Of a DNA stretch of 64,000 bases, positions 9,717 to 19,046 are shown piece by piece. Where the stretch lies: positions 62,001 through 126,000 of the forward strand of contig CANMUM010000002.1 of NCBI GenBank assembly GCA_947501025.1, written 5' to 3'. The notes beneath the pieces are model-generated. The model ran no database searches. It was given only the letters and a program-made list of their open reading frames with translations, and had not been told where the DNA came from. Numbering within the stretch: the stretch's first letter is position 1; each line of letters opens with the position of its first letter. The stretch is from an uncultured Paracoccaceae bacterium (GTDB lineage: Bacteria > Pseudomonadota > Alphaproteobacteria > Rhodobacterales > Rhodobacteraceae). Made by a program: the position numbers and the translations under genes.

Positions 9717-10334
9717 ATGGATAAAGCTGGCCTCGTTATTATCATACCAACTGAATTTAATCTGCGCGAAAATATTGCGCAGGTTGAGGCCGTTGTGAAT
9801 GGGGCCAGCGATTTCCATTTGGCTTGTATAAGATTGAGTTCTGCGGGGCTATCTCGTGAAACACTTATCAAACGCGGCGATGCCCTGCGCGAAATGGCGC
9901 ATAAACATGACATCTCCGTACTCATTGATGATCACGTGGCGCTTGCGCAAGAAATCGGCCTTGATGGTGTGCATCTGATCAACCCTGAGCCAAAAGCCCT
10001 GCGCGAAGCCCGCAAAGCGCTTGGAGCAGATGCGATTATCGGCGTTTATGCAAATAACTCTCGGCATGATGGCATAACTCTTGGTGAAATCGGTGTTGAT
10101 TATGTCAGTTTTGGCCCAATATCTGATGATGGCCTAGGCACTGAGCTTGCTCCTGCTGATCTATTTGATTGGTGGTCAGATATGATCGAAATCCCTCTCA
10201 TCGCTGAAGGCGCGATTACGGTAAGAAGCCTTGAGGCAATCAAAGATTATGTGGATTTCGTTGCCCTTGGCCAAGAGATTTTTGGAACAGATGATCCTGT
10301 TAAGGCGCTTCAATCTTATCTGCAAATTTTGTAA
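9717..10334 (+). CDS. ThiE-like (thiamine phosphate synthase family) protein, active-site divergent
   Basis: A 205-residue TIM barrel of the ThiE/TenI family, downstream of eno with a 5-base gap. The barrel pattern is visible in ISVLIDDHVALAQEIGLDGVH, LGADAIIGVYANNS, GVDYVSFGPI and IPLIAEGAIT. However the pyrophosphate-binding HxGQxD stretch of true thiamine phosphate synthase is replaced by GVHLINPEP, and the early QLRxK strand reads CIRLSSA. It may therefore be a family member with another role. It ends tail to tail with the olsA-like gene with a 35-base overlap. The family call is sound; the reaction is not. Confidence 0.75.
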   Translation: MDKAGLVIIIPTEFNLRENIAQVEAVVNGASDFHLACIRLSSAGLSRETLIKRGDALREMAHKHDISVLIDDHVALAQEIGLDGVHLINPEPKALREARKALGADAIIGVYANNSRHDGITLGEIGVDYVSFGPISDDGLGTELAPADLFDWWSDMIEIPLIAEGAITVRSLEAIKDYVDFVALGQEIFGTDDPVKALQSYLQIL

Positions 10335-11124
10335 AGCCCGCTTCAACGGCACTTTGGCAAGCTGCACATAATGCTTTTCGATCTGTACCAATTTTTATAG
10401 GCTCATGGAAAACCACATCAACCCGCGCGCGTTTTGATTGTGCCAAAACGGCTATAAAATGTGGAACAAGTGGCATATCTCCCCACCATCCAAAAAAGTT
10501 AATACTGGCATCTTTTGGTGCGTGATACACGATGGAAACGGGTTGCACATAACCTTCTGGATTGGCTTCGACCATAGCTGCAAATAATGTGGATCGAAAG
10601 CTGGTAACCTGCAATGCATCGGTTGATGTGCCTTCTGGAAAAAACGCAATACGATCTCTTTTTTTCAAACGGTCAAAAAGGTCTTGGGTTTGTTTTTTTG
10701 ACGTGCTGCGTTTTCGATCGACAAAGGCCGTACCGATACAGCGCGCAAGCATACCGATAACAGCCCAATCTCTCACCTCAGCTTTTGACACCATATATCC
10801 ACCAACGGACCCAAGCAAAATGGGTATATCAAGCCAGCTCGCATGATTGCTCACCAAGGCACCATCGCCCTTGATCGGTGTTCCGTGAATGACAGGTTTC
10901 ACTGAGAATGACAGCCATGACAATCGCCCCCATAAACGCATTATGCCATATTCATAACCTGTTTTGCCCAGCCATGACTGCAATAAACGTATCACAAACA
11001 ATATTGGTGCTAATGTGGCTGTGATCAAAACACCCCACAGCAACCTTAGGGTCACGAGCAGCCAAAACCACCATCTGCGTGGCGCTGGGGTCCATTCATA
11101 AGGGCTATTTTCAAATTTCATCAC
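10300..11124 (-). CDS. olsA: lyso-ornithine lipid O-acyltransferase (PlsC family)
   Basis: A 274-residue membrane-bound acyltransferase. One strong hydrophobic helix (residues 20-45) precedes the HxxxxD box NHASWLD and the FPEGTSTD box. It lies 8 bases downstream of an OlsB-like N-acyltransferase on the same strand, which is the reason to call it OlsA: the second step, adding the ester-linked fatty acid to lyso-ornithine lipid. On sequence alone it could equally be a 1-acylglycerol-3-phosphate acyltransferase, and OlsA enzymes can do both. The final 35 bases overlap the end of the ThiE-like gene on the other strand. Confidence 0.82.
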   Translation of the reverse strand: MMKFENSPYEWTPAPRRWWFWLLVTLRLLWGVLITATLAPILFVIRLLQSWLGKTGYEYGIMRLWGRLSWLSFSVKPVIHGTPIKGDGALVSNHASWLDIPILLGSVGGYMVSKAEVRDWAVIGMLARCIGTAFVDRKRSTSKKQTQDLFDRLKKRDRIAFFPEGTSTDALQVTSFRSTLFAAMVEANPEGYVQPVSIVYHAPKDASINFFGWWGDMPLVPHFIAVLAQSKRARVDVVFHEPIKIGTDRKALCAACQSAVEAGFTKFADKIEAP

Positions 11125-11132
11125 TTAAACTT

Positions 11133-11942
11133 TCATCGGCTATACATGGCCCTATATTTTTGAACCATTTCACGGGTTTTCATCAAAACAAACACATCAA
11201 CCGTATTAAAGTCATAATCCATATAAGCGCCATCACCAATAACACCTCCCAATCTGAGATAGGCCTTAATCAAAGACGGGGTATTGCGCATCGCCTCAAG
11301 TGTATGAATACCATCAGGCTGCATTAGATTCATATTTTGTCCATTTTCATCATGCACGCGGACACGCAGATCTTCTGGCGCTAAATAACCATGATAGAGA
11401 TTGGATAAAGCCATTTTCTTATCGTGAAGTTCTATACCTTGGAAACTTGCCGCCCCAAAAAGATATTCAATCTCATTGTGTTCAACATATGCACCAAGGG
11501 CTGACCATAGCATCGCCATTGCAGCGCCTCCGCGATAATCAATATCGATACATGACCGACCCAACTCAAGTTTTCGCCCCTTAACAGCTAAGAGCCTTGC
11601 AATATCAAATTCATTTTGTGAATAAAAACCACCAATATCCCTTGCTATGTTTTCACTGATCAAGCGGTATACGCCAACCACAGCAGATGCAGGATCAAGC
11701 TTTTCACGCTCAAGATCTATAAGACAAAGATGTTCAACAAAGTTATCATATTTATCAATTTCAAGACGAGAATCATGATCAATATTGCTCGAATTTGCGC
11801 CCAGTTCCTCAACAAACACGCGATAACGCAGCCTTTGCGCAGATTTTACATCTTCGGCATCCCTTGCAAATCGAACAACTAAATTTGGATCGCTATTTTT
11901 CAATATTCCCTCGTGTTTGTCAGGCATTAGATCATGCAACAA
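11133..11942 (-). CDS. olsB: L-ornithine N-alpha-acyltransferase (OlsB)
   Basis: A 269-residue GNAT-fold enzyme that moves a 3-hydroxyacyl group from ACP to ornithine, the first step to ornithine lipids. Recognised from AQRLRYRVFVEELGA, VVGVYRLIS, GGFYSQNEFDI and KLELGRSCIDIDYRGG, which follow the OlsB order closely, and FGAASFQGIE. It is the first gene of an olsBA pair, transcribed divergently from chpT. In rhizobia this pathway is often phosphate-regulated; I searched the 134-base upstream gap and saw no Pho box there. Confidence 0.88.
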   Translation of the reverse strand: MLHDLMPDKHEGILKNSDPNLVVRFARDAEDVKSAQRLRYRVFVEELGANSSNIDHDSRLEIDKYDNFVEHLCLIDLEREKLDPASAVVGVYRLISENIARDIGGFYSQNEFDIARLLAVKGRKLELGRSCIDIDYRGGAAMAMLWSALGAYVEHNEIEYLFGAASFQGIELHDKKMALSNLYHGYLAPEDLRVRVHDENGQNMNLMQPDGIHTLEAMRNTPSLIKAYLRLGGVIGDGAYMDYDFNTVDVFVLMKTREMVQKYRAMYSR

Positions 11943-12076
11943 AAAGTTTCAAGCTTTGGCTGTACTTCTGCCGCAATCAATTTTACGTATCCGTTTGATA
12001 TGTTAACATTATTTTAGTACATGATGATCAATATTAGACATAGTATAAATTATTTACGATTACTTTTGAGGGCGCT

Positions 12077-12706
12077 TTGGACAATAACTCAGACGACATT
12101 ATGGCAAAACTAGTAGCTGCAAAATTAAACCACGATTATGTATCGCCTCTCACCGCGATTTCAAATGGGCTTGAGATCTACAAAATGGGTGAAGAGCAGC
12201 AAGCCGATGCTATCGAACTAATTGAAGATAGTCTTACAAATGCGTTGCGTGAATTGCAGTTTAACCGCATCGCCTTTGGTTCATTTGGTGAAGAGGAAAA
12301 ATTATCCTTAAATGATGTGAAATCACGTATAGAAGCGTTCTTGCAAAGTGACAAATTTACGCTTGATCCAATCAGTCTCAATGAGCCGCCTTTCAAATTT
12401 GATGCAAAGCTCTGGTATTTATGTATTTTGTGTATGCGCTCAAGCTTCATTGAGCTTACCAATCTCAACATTGCTAAAACCGATCAGGGATGGCAATTGA
12501 CGGCCAAGGGCGAAGGCATGAAAACAAAACTTGGTGAAATTCGCGCAGAAAATGATTGGCTTCAAATTGCCAAGGTCACACCTTCAACCGTGCAATTCCC
12601 TTTATTATTTTTACATGCAGATAAGATGAATTATGATATCATCTTTAAACGTACAGAGGATGAAAGCCTGATTGTGAATTTTTGGATCAATCGCGACGCA
12701 AACTAA
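12077..12706 (+). CDS. chpT: ChpT-like histidine phosphotransferase
   Basis: A 209-residue protein whose N-terminus AKLNHDYVSPLTAISNGLEI matches the phospho-histidine helix of ChpT; His19 is the likely phosphorylated residue. In Caulobacter and relatives ChpT passes phosphate from CckA to CtrA and CpdR, controlling the cell cycle. The C-terminal half resembles an ATPase-like fold without nucleotide motifs, as expected. The preferred start is TTG at 12077, preceded by GAGGG; an ATG at 12101 has no ribosome site. The sequence is more divergent than most, with Asn-His-Asp-Tyr in place of the usual Cys-His-Asp-Leu. Confidence 0.85.
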   Translation: MDNNSDDIMAKLVAAKLNHDYVSPLTAISNGLEIYKMGEEQQADAIELIEDSLTNALRELQFNRIAFGSFGEEEKLSLNDVKSRIEAFLQSDKFTLDPISLNEPPFKFDAKLWYLCILCMRSSFIELTNLNIAKTDQGWQLTAKGEGMKTKLGEIRAENDWLQIAKVTPSTVQFPLLFLHADKMNYDIIFKRTEDESLIVNFWINRDAN

Positions 12707-13233
12707 ATTTTGGTCGCCGCATCACGCATTCGATTCATGGCCTTCACATAATGAAGGGCGCTGAGTTTCATTTTTTGAACATCTTGATTGCTAGTTGAAC
12801 GCCTAACTTTTGCAGGAGTTCCAATCACAAGAGAACCATCTGGAATAACTGTATTTTCTGTAACAAGCGCCCCTGCACCTATCAAGCAATTATCACCAAT
12901 AATTGCGCCGTTCATCACCATCGCCCCCATACCAATAAGCGTGTTATGACCAATTTTACATCCATGCAACACAGCACGATGCCCAATTGTGCAGCCCTCA
13001 CCCACAACAAGCGGAAACCCCATATCCGTATGCACCATCACATGCTCTTGAAGATTGGTATTATCACCAATATCAATAAGCTCATTATCGCCGCGCAAAA
13101 CCGTGTTGAACCAAACGCCCACATTTTTGCCAAGCCGAACTTTGCCGATAACAACAGCGCCAGCACCTATCCAATGTGAATTATCATCTGGAAAAATTGG
13201 GGTATCATCACCCAGCGCTAATATCTCGCTCAT
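12703..13233 (-). CDS. gamma-carbonic-anhydrase-like hexapeptide-repeat protein
   Basis: A 176-residue left-handed beta-helix protein with many hexapeptide repeats (VVIGKVRLGKNVGVWFNTVL, TIGHRAVLHGCKIGHNTLIG, GAIIGDNCLIGAGALV). The metal ligands typical of the YrdA/gamma-CA group are present: RGDN, HTDMG and GHRAVLHGC. Members are often annotated as carbonic anhydrase but many are untested. The start at 13233 is fixed by GAGGAG eight bases upstream; a longer frame from 13257 lacks this. It overlaps the end of gmk by 26 bases and is probably cotranscribed with it. Confidence 0.9.
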   Translation of the reverse strand: MSEILALGDDTPIFPDDNSHWIGAGAVVIGKVRLGKNVGVWFNTVLRGDNELIDIGDNTNLQEHVMVHTDMGFPLVVGEGCTIGHRAVLHGCKIGHNTLIGMGAMVMNGAIIGDNCLIGAGALVTENTVIPDGSLVIGTPAKVRRSTSNQDVQKMKLSALHYVKAMNRMRDAATKI

Positions 13234-13885
13234 GCCATAACTCCTCAAATTCGTCATTTAATTTATCGACGAATTGCGAAGCCATTGTCCAGCGTTTTCT
13301 TTTCATGCGTTCAGCGCAAATAATCGATTCAAATTCTTTGCATGCACGATTTATATCACGGTTGATCAAAAGATAATCGTAATTCTTCCAATGCGAAATT
13401 TCTTGTCGTGACTGTCGCATACGGCGCTCAATAACCTCATCGCTATCTTGTGCACGTGTGCGCAAACGTTGATGCAATTCCGAAATCGAAGGTGGTAAAA
13501 CGAATACCGAAACGACGTGCTTTTTAAGGGCGCATTCGCGGATTTGATCACCGCCCTGCCAGTCAACATCAAAGATAATATCGCGCCCATCAGCCAGCGA
13601 TTTTTCAACAGGGGCAAGCGGTGTTCCATACAAGTTGCCAAAAACTTCTGCATATTCAAGCATCTCACCGTTTTCAATTTTCTCTTCAAATTGTTCGCGA
13701 CTCATAAAGTAATAATGCTTGCCTTCAACTTCGCCGGGACGTGGCGGGCGTGTTGTTGCAGATACAGAAAATTGGATTTCAGGGTCACGGGACATCACTT
13801 CACGCGCAAGTGAAGATTTTCCCGCGCCAGATGGCGACGACAAAATTAACAGTAAAGGTGCGTGGCGTTTTGTGTCTTTTTCCAT
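13208..13885 (-). CDS. gmk: guanylate kinase
   Basis: A 225-residue cytosolic kinase converting GMP to GDP. The P-loop SSPSGAGKSS is at residues 16-25; SVSATTRPPRPGEVEGKHYYF and FVLPPSISELHQRLRTRAQD are GMP-binding and lid parts. The enzyme is full length with the usual C-terminal helix. It is the first gene of a unit with the gamma-CA-like gene. The 159-base divergent region to the PAS protein must carry both promoters. Confidence 0.97.
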   Translation of the reverse strand: MEKDTKRHAPLLLILSSPSGAGKSSLAREVMSRDPEIQFSVSATTRPPRPGEVEGKHYYFMSREQFEEKIENGEMLEYAEVFGNLYGTPLAPVEKSLADGRDIIFDVDWQGGDQIRECALKKHVVSVFVLPPSISELHQRLRTRAQDSDEVIERRMRQSRQEISHWKNYDYLLINRDINRACKEFESIICAERMKRKRWTMASQFVDKLNDEFEELWHERDISAG

Positions 13886-14044
13886 ATTAAGCTCATATAC
13901 AACTTGTTTTTAAAGGCCAAGCCCCCAAGGTAAAAATGAGTTCAAATTTTAGATCATTGTTCTAAATTGATAAAATATTAACAAATATTTCACAATCAAA
14001 GCGTAATTATTATCCAAGAGATAACCAATTTGCGGAGTTTGGCT

Positions 14045-14656
14045 TTGGCACACCCTATTGATGACACCATTGAGCAATGGAAAGAAAAGCAACGCAGTGA
14101 TGCACCACCATTTCGTTATGACTTTAACAATTTGGATGAAAACGTGCAGTTTCTGCTCAGCTATGATGCCGTTTCTGGCCATAAAATTCGTTGTTCCGGA
14201 TTGTTTTTTGATGGGCTTATCGGTTCGTCCGTTGTCGGTCGCACAGTTGCTTCGCTTTTCAATTCGAAGGATCAAAAACACGTGCATGAAACGGTGAATC
14301 GGGTATTCACAGGCCCTGCGATCGTCAAACTGGAAATTCAAACCGCTGATAAGCCGATTGAACTTGTATTGCTACCCATTCGCGCAGAGCATGGCCCTGT
14401 TGAATATGCATTTGGTGCGATCAATCTTGATTCAATGCCTGAATTTGCCTCACCAAAAATTAGCCTCCTTAAAGCGAATGTGAATGAACTTCGCAATGCG
14501 CCATCGACTTTTGCAGTTGGGTTCGCTGAAGAAAAAGCTACATTTGCGCATAAAGCAAGGCCAAGTTTTAAGGTCATTGATGGTGATCAGATGCGCAAAG
14601 GCAGCATCAAAAAATCCGTTTTCAAAATTATCCAAAATATAAAACGGGAGCCTTAG
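14045..14656 (+). CDS. PAS domain protein (PAS_5 type), unknown role
   Basis: A protein of about 203 residues whose N-terminal two thirds resemble the PAS_5 domain common in Rhizobiales: DFNNLDENVQFLLSYDAVSG, SSVVGRTVASLFNSKDQKHV and ELVLLPIRAEHG. No output domain is visible; the last 60 residues are basic and low in complexity, ending QNIKREP. The start is uncertain. The TTG at 14045 has GGAG eight bases upstream, while TTGs at 14030 and 14039 do not. It ends tail to tail with serB with a 4-base overlap. Role unknown, possibly a sensory adaptor. Confidence 0.72.
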   Translation: MAHPIDDTIEQWKEKQRSDAPPFRYDFNNLDENVQFLLSYDAVSGHKIRCSGLFFDGLIGSSVVGRTVASLFNSKDQKHVHETVNRVFTGPAIVKLEIQTADKPIELVLLPIRAEHGPVEYAFGAINLDSMPEFASPKISLLKANVNELRNAPSTFAVGFAEEKATFAHKARPSFKVIDGDQMRKGSIKKSVFKIIQNIKREP

Positions 14657-15513
14657 ATCTCAAATATATCGGCAAGCGCATCAAGACGCGAATAGCGCAA
14701 ATGAATACTCGCCTGCTCATCAAGAGCTGGCTTAGCTTTATAAGCGACACCCACCCCCGCAGCATTGATCATATCAAGATCATTCGCCCCATCACCGATC
14801 GCAATAGCCGCATTTGTATCAAGCCCAAGCCTACCACATTCCTCATGCAAAACTGTTGCTTTATATGCGCGGTCTACGATTTTTCCGTTCAGCTTGCCCG
14901 TAAGTCTGCCATCCACAATACCAAATTCATTGGCCTCGAAACGGTCAAATCCGAGCTTTTCGGCAATATGTGATGCAAAAAATGTAAATCCACCTGAAAC
15001 AAGAACGCGGCGAACACCCGCATCACCAAGCCTTTTCAACAATTCATGCGCACCTACATTCGGCTCAATGCGTTCATCATAGCATTGCTGCAAAACAGAA
15101 ACGTCCAACCCCTTGAGAAGCGCCACACGCTCGCGCAGAGCTTCTTCAAAATCGAGCTTACCCTGCATAGCTGCTTCGGTAATGTCGGCGATTTGTGGCT
15201 TAGCGCCCGCGTAATCTGCAAGCTCGTCAATACATTCTTGCCCAATCATCGTGCTATCCATATCGGCGATGAAAAGCTTTGGATTTGCTTGTGTATCCAA
15301 TACGATATTTGTATCAATTTCAGCTTCACCAACCCAGTTTACCGAAGCCTTTGGTAAATCACCCGCATTTGAGAACTGTATTTTCACAGCGTGCTCAGAA
15401 ATTGCCACAGGACGCTCAACGCCCTGGGCAAAATTCTTTAGTGATGCATACACCTGCTCACTAGACTCGATTGCAATCGGCGATTGCGATGTAAGAACCA
15501 GACGTCCATCCAT
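14653..15513 (-). CDS. serB: phosphoserine phosphatase
   Basis: A 286-residue HAD-family enzyme, last step of serine synthesis. The catalytic loop is IADMDSTMIGQECIDELAD, with the nucleophile in DMDST, then VLVSGGFTFFA and the metal-binding AIGDGANDLDMI. The first 90 residues form the usual N-terminal extension. It follows aroG by 9 bases on the same strand, with AGGAT upstream of its ATG, so the two amino-acid pathway genes probably share a transcript. Full length, no odd features. Confidence 0.96.
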   Translation of the reverse strand: MDGRLVLTSQSPIAIESSEQVYASLKNFAQGVERPVAISEHAVKIQFSNAGDLPKASVNWVGEAEIDTNIVLDTQANPKLFIADMDSTMIGQECIDELADYAGAKPQIADITEAAMQGKLDFEEALRERVALLKGLDVSVLQQCYDERIEPNVGAHELLKRLGDAGVRRVLVSGGFTFFASHIAEKLGFDRFEANEFGIVDGRLTGKLNGKIVDRAYKATVLHEECGRLGLDTNAAIAIGDGANDLDMINAAGVGVAYKAKPALDEQASIHLRYSRLDALADIFEI

Positions 15514-15522
15514 TCTATGATC

Positions 15523-16878
15523 CTATGTCTTACGGCGCTTATCAAGCTCTTCAGCCACCAAGAATGCAAGCTCCAAGCTCTGTGTCGCGTTCAAACGGGG
15601 ATCACAAGCAGTGTGATAACGGGCTGAAAGATCTTCATCGCTTAGTGGTAGCGAGCCACCTGTACATTCGGTCACATTTTTACCCGTCATCTCGAAATGA
15701 ACGCCGCCCGCAACAGTGCCTTCTGCGTCATGAACCTCAAAGAACTCACGCACTTCCCGCAAAATGCTCTCAAATGGGCGCGTTTTGTAACCTGTTGTCG
15801 ATTTGATCGTGTTGCCATGCATCGGATCACAAGACCACACAACATTGCGGCCCTCTTTTTGGATCGCTTGTACAAGTTTCGGCAAATGATCACCGACATT
15901 GCCCGCGCCAAAACGCGCAATCAATGTCAAACGGCCCGCTTCATTATCTGGGTTCAATTTATCACACAACTTCAATAAATCATCCGTTGAAATCGATGGG
16001 CCACATTTCAGACCAATCGGATTTTGAACGCCGCTCAAAAACTCGACATGGGCGCCATCTGGCTGGCGTGTCCGATCACCAATCCAAAGCATATGACCAG
16101 AGCCTGCGACAGGCAAATTCGATGTTGAATCCATTCGGCAAAGAGCTTCTTCATATTCCAACAGCAAAGCCTCATGTGATGTATAAAAACTCACTTGGCG
16201 CATCACTTCGGTGTTGACAGGATCAATTCCCGCAGCCGCGATGAACTGCAAAGCGTCATCAATTTCATCAGCAAGTTTCTGGTAACGTTGATAACCCGCC
16301 TCATTGCGCGTGCTTTCAAGCGTCCATTTATGAACCGAACGAATATCGGCAAAACCACCTGTTGAAAACGCGCGCAGCAAATTAATTGAGCCTGCTGATT
16401 GTGTATATGCGCGAAGCATACGCTCAGGGTTTGGAATACGCGCTTCTGCTGTTGGAGCGATGTCATTGATAATATCACCGCGGTAGCTTGGGTATTCCAC
16501 GCCATCGATCATTTCTGTTGGAGCGGAACGCGGCTTTGCAAATTGTCCTGCCATACGGCCAATCTTCACGACCGGCAGCTTTGCGCCATAAGTCAGCACA
16601 ATCGCCATTTGCAACATCACTTTGAATGTATCGCGGATATTGTCGGCTGAAAATTCATCAAAGCTCTCCGCGCAATCACCGCCTTGCAACAAGAATGACT
16701 TGCCTGCACCAACATCCGCAAGCTTAGCCTTCAAGCTGCGCGCTTCACCCGCAAAAACAAGGGGTGGATATGAGCGCAAACGTGCTTCCACAGCCGCCAA
16801 AGCATCGCCATCTAAATATTCAGGCATTTGAATTCTTGGGTGGTTTCTCCAGCTATTTGCTTGCCAATTTTTGCTCAT
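15523..16878 (-). CDS. class II 3-deoxy-7-phosphoheptulonate synthase
   Basis: A 451-residue enzyme joining phosphoenolpyruvate and erythrose 4-phosphate, the first step of the shikimate pathway. It belongs to the plant-like class II group: [20 protein letters not shown] at the start, [60 protein letters not shown] and [15 protein letters not shown]. The start at 16878 is chosen because AGGATG precedes it; upstream codons to 16932 are not conserved in the family. Transcribed divergently from the GlxA-type regulator. Confidence 0.96.
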   Translation of the reverse strand: MSKNWQANSWRNHPRIQMPEYLDGDALAAVEARLRSYPPLVFAGEARSLKAKLADVGAGKSFLLQGGDCAESFDEFSADNIRDTFKVMLQMAIVLTYGAKLPVVKIGRMAGQFAKPRSAPTEMIDGVEYPSYRGDIINDIAPTAEARIPNPERMLRAYTQSAGSINLLRAFSTGGFADIRSVHKWTLESTRNEAGYQRYQKLADEIDDALQFIAAAGIDPVNTEVMRQVSFYTSHEALLLEYEEALCRMDSTSNLPVAGSGHMLWIGDRTRQPDGAHVEFLSGVQNPIGLKCGPSISTDDLLKLCDKLNPDNEAGRLTLIARFGAGNVGDHLPKLVQAIQKEGRNVVWSCDPMHGNTIKSTTGYKTRPFESILREVREFFEVHDAEGTVAGGVHFEMTGKNVTECTGGSLPLSDEDLSARYHTACDPRLNATQSLELAFLVAEELDKRRKT

Positions 16879-16987
16879 AATCGCATCCTTATTTATTCGT
16901 ATATCCGAACCTATTAAACTATGGCTTAGCACTTGAAAAGTCCCTCAATCAATGTCATTTTTACGAGTTCTCAATTAAGGTGAAAAT

Positions 16988-17995
16988 TTGACTCAAAACT
17001 CTGATCAAATCGCACGTGCATTTTCTCCTCGTCTGACCATGAAAACAGGTCAAGACGCTCGCGCTTTTGTATTTTTGTTGCTGCCAGGCTTTTCATTAAT
17101 GGCATTTTCATCAGCAATTGAGCCCCTTCGCATGGCCAATCGTATGTCAGGGCAAGTTTTATATACTTGGCGCATTATCTCTCCAAATGGGGAATATATT
17201 CATGCGTCAAATGGAATCAAAATGATGGTCGATGACGGTTTGAGTGACTTAGATCGCAACCAAACGATCATTGTTATCGGATCAATTAATATCGCAGAAG
17301 TTTCAACAAAACCAGTTTTGCAATGGTTGCGCAAAGGCATGACGATTGGCAGCCTCTGCGCTGCGACCTATACACTCGCAGCGGCAGGATTGATTAATAA
17401 TATGCCTGTAATCCATTGGGAAAATCGCGAAGCCCTTATTGAGGACTTCCCTGATCTCGACATCACAAAAACTCTCTACACAATAAATACCAAGCGCTAT
17501 ACATGCGCAGGCGGAACTGCGGCGGCTGATATGATGCTGCGCCTTGTGAGCGATGAACATGGCAGTGAGCTTGCCAATGATATTGCCGATCAGTTAATTT
17601 ATACAACCTTGCGCACGGATAAAGACGACCAGAGATTATCTGTCCCAACGCGCATGGGCGTGCGCCATCATAAACTCGCCAATGTCATCAAAATGATGGA
17701 AGACAATCTCGAAGCCCCCCTGTCGCCGAGTGATCTTGCCCAAAAAGTGGGGATGTCAACGCGCCAATTGGAACGCCTATTTAGCCGTTACCTGAACCGC
17801 TCCCCAAAACGCTATTATCTTGGCATTCGCTTGCAAAAAGCGCGGCTTCTTCTTCTCCAAACCGATATGAGTGTGATCAATGTGGCGCTGGCTTGTGGCT
17901 TTGCATCACCCTCGCATTTTTCAAAATGTTACCGCAGTTTTTTCAATACGACCCCCTATCGTGAATGCGGCAACCCAGAGGCAATTACAAAATAA
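16988..17995 (+). CDS. GlxA family transcriptional regulator (DJ-1/PfpI plus AraC domain)
   Basis: A 335-residue regulator with an amidase-like DJ-1/PfpI domain (residues 20-190: AFVFLLLPGFSLMAFSSAIE, GSLCAATYTLAAAGLI) and a C-terminal AraC double helix-turn-helix (SPSDLAQKVGMSTRQLERLF, CGFASPSHFSKCYRSFF). In relatives such proteins control carnitine, betaine or arginine breakdown. It starts at TTG 16988 with AAGGTG upstream; the next ATG is at 17039. Its stop touches the ATG of mrp, so both may be on one transcript, though the functions do not suggest a shared role. Confidence 0.92.
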   Translation: MTQNSDQIARAFSPRLTMKTGQDARAFVFLLLPGFSLMAFSSAIEPLRMANRMSGQVLYTWRIISPNGEYIHASNGIKMMVDDGLSDLDRNQTIIVIGSINIAEVSTKPVLQWLRKGMTIGSLCAATYTLAAAGLINNMPVIHWENREALIEDFPDLDITKTLYTINTKRYTCAGGTAAADMMLRLVSDEHGSELANDIADQLIYTTLRTDKDDQRLSVPTRMGVRHHKLANVIKMMEDNLEAPLSPSDLAQKVGMSTRQLERLFSRYLNRSPKRYYLGIRLQKARLLLLQTDMSVINVALACGFASPSHFSKCYRSFFNTTPYRECGNPEAITK

Positions 17996-19039
17996 ATGAC
18001 TGATATTATTACAAAAGTGAACAAAATTCTTGCGAAATATCCTGATCCAGAAAGCGGAAAATCGATTATAGATGCAGGCTGTGTTATGGCGCTTCGCCTT
18101 GATGATAGCGTGATAAAATTCGTTCTTGAGTTCGCATCGGCGAAGGACGCTGAAGATTTTGATCCTTTGCGCATTCAGCTCACAAACGAACTCAACGCCA
18201 TCCATGGTGTCACCGATACGCAAATCGTGTCTTCAGCACCTACGGCAAGCAAAGCGCCTCCACCTGATTTGGGTGCGAAGCCTGAGCGCATTTCTCGCGC
18301 GGGTGGCATCAAGCGGATATATGCAATTGCATCTGGAAAAGGCGGCGTTGGCAAATCCACTGTAACAAGCAATCTTGCCGTCGCACTTGCCGCGCAAGGC
18401 AAGAAAATCGGCCTACTTGATGCCGATCTTTATGGCCCATCACAAGTCATGATGATGGGGGCAGAAGGAAAGCCATCAGGAACAAATAATCATATCATTC
18501 CAACCGAGGCTCATAATGTGAAAATGATCTCAATCGGTCAAATGATTAATGAAGGCGAGGCCGTAGTTTGGCGCGGCCCCATGCTTGCCAAGGCGCTTGA
18601 TCAGCTGCTTAATCAGGTTGAATGGGGTGAGCTTGATGCCCTCCTTATCGATATGCCGCCTGGCACAGGTGATGTGCAATTATCGCTCGCACAAAAGGCC
18701 AAGCTTTCAGGCGCATTTATCGTGACAACCCCACAAGATATCGCCCTTTTGGATGCGCGCCGCGCAATCGATATGTTTGATAAATTAAAAGTTCCCGTGC
18801 TGGGTATGATCGAAAATATGGCGACACATATATGTTCCAATTGCGGTCAAGAAGATCACATATTTGGTGAAGGCGGCGCATCAGTCGAAGCCCAAAATCG
18901 TGGCATCCCATTTCTTGGCTCTTTGCCCTTGAGCAAGGATGTGCGCATGGCAGGTGATAGTGGAAAACCCATCGCAGTTTCAGGCAATGGGTTATTTTCA
19001 GATATGGCAGCGCGCTTGATTGCAGGCAAATTGGTGTAA
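17996..19039 (+). CDS. Mrp/NBP35-type iron-sulfur cluster carrier ATPase
   Basis: A 347-residue P-loop ATPase that carries and delivers iron-sulfur clusters in the cytosol. A MIP18-like (DUF59) domain occupies residues 1-80, a short linker follows, and the deviant Walker A is SGKGGVGKST (113-122). LIDMPPGTGDVQLSLAQ is Walker B, and the cluster-bridging CxxC is in ICSNCGQ. The ATG directly follows the stop of the regulator gene. The order DUF59-ATPase is typical of ApbC/Mrp in alphaproteobacteria. Confidence 0.94.
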   Translation: MTDIITKVNKILAKYPDPESGKSIIDAGCVMALRLDDSVIKFVLEFASAKDAEDFDPLRIQLTNELNAIHGVTDTQIVSSAPTASKAPPPDLGAKPERISRAGGIKRIYAIASGKGGVGKSTVTSNLAVALAAQGKKIGLLDADLYGPSQVMMMGAEGKPSGTNNHIIPTEAHNVKMISIGQMINEGEAVVWRGPMLAKALDQLLNQVEWGELDALLIDMPPGTGDVQLSLAQKAKLSGAFIVTTPQDIALLDARRAIDMFDKLKVPVLGMIENMATHICSNCGQEDHIFGEGGASVEAQNRGIPFLGSLPLSKDVRMAGDSGKPIAVSGNGLFSDMAARLIAGKLV

Positions 19040-19046
19040 ACATTTT

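Noticed and set aside
11943-12076. possible Pho box before olsB
   Set aside because: No pair of CTGTCAT-like 7-mers with 11-base spacing is present on either strand.
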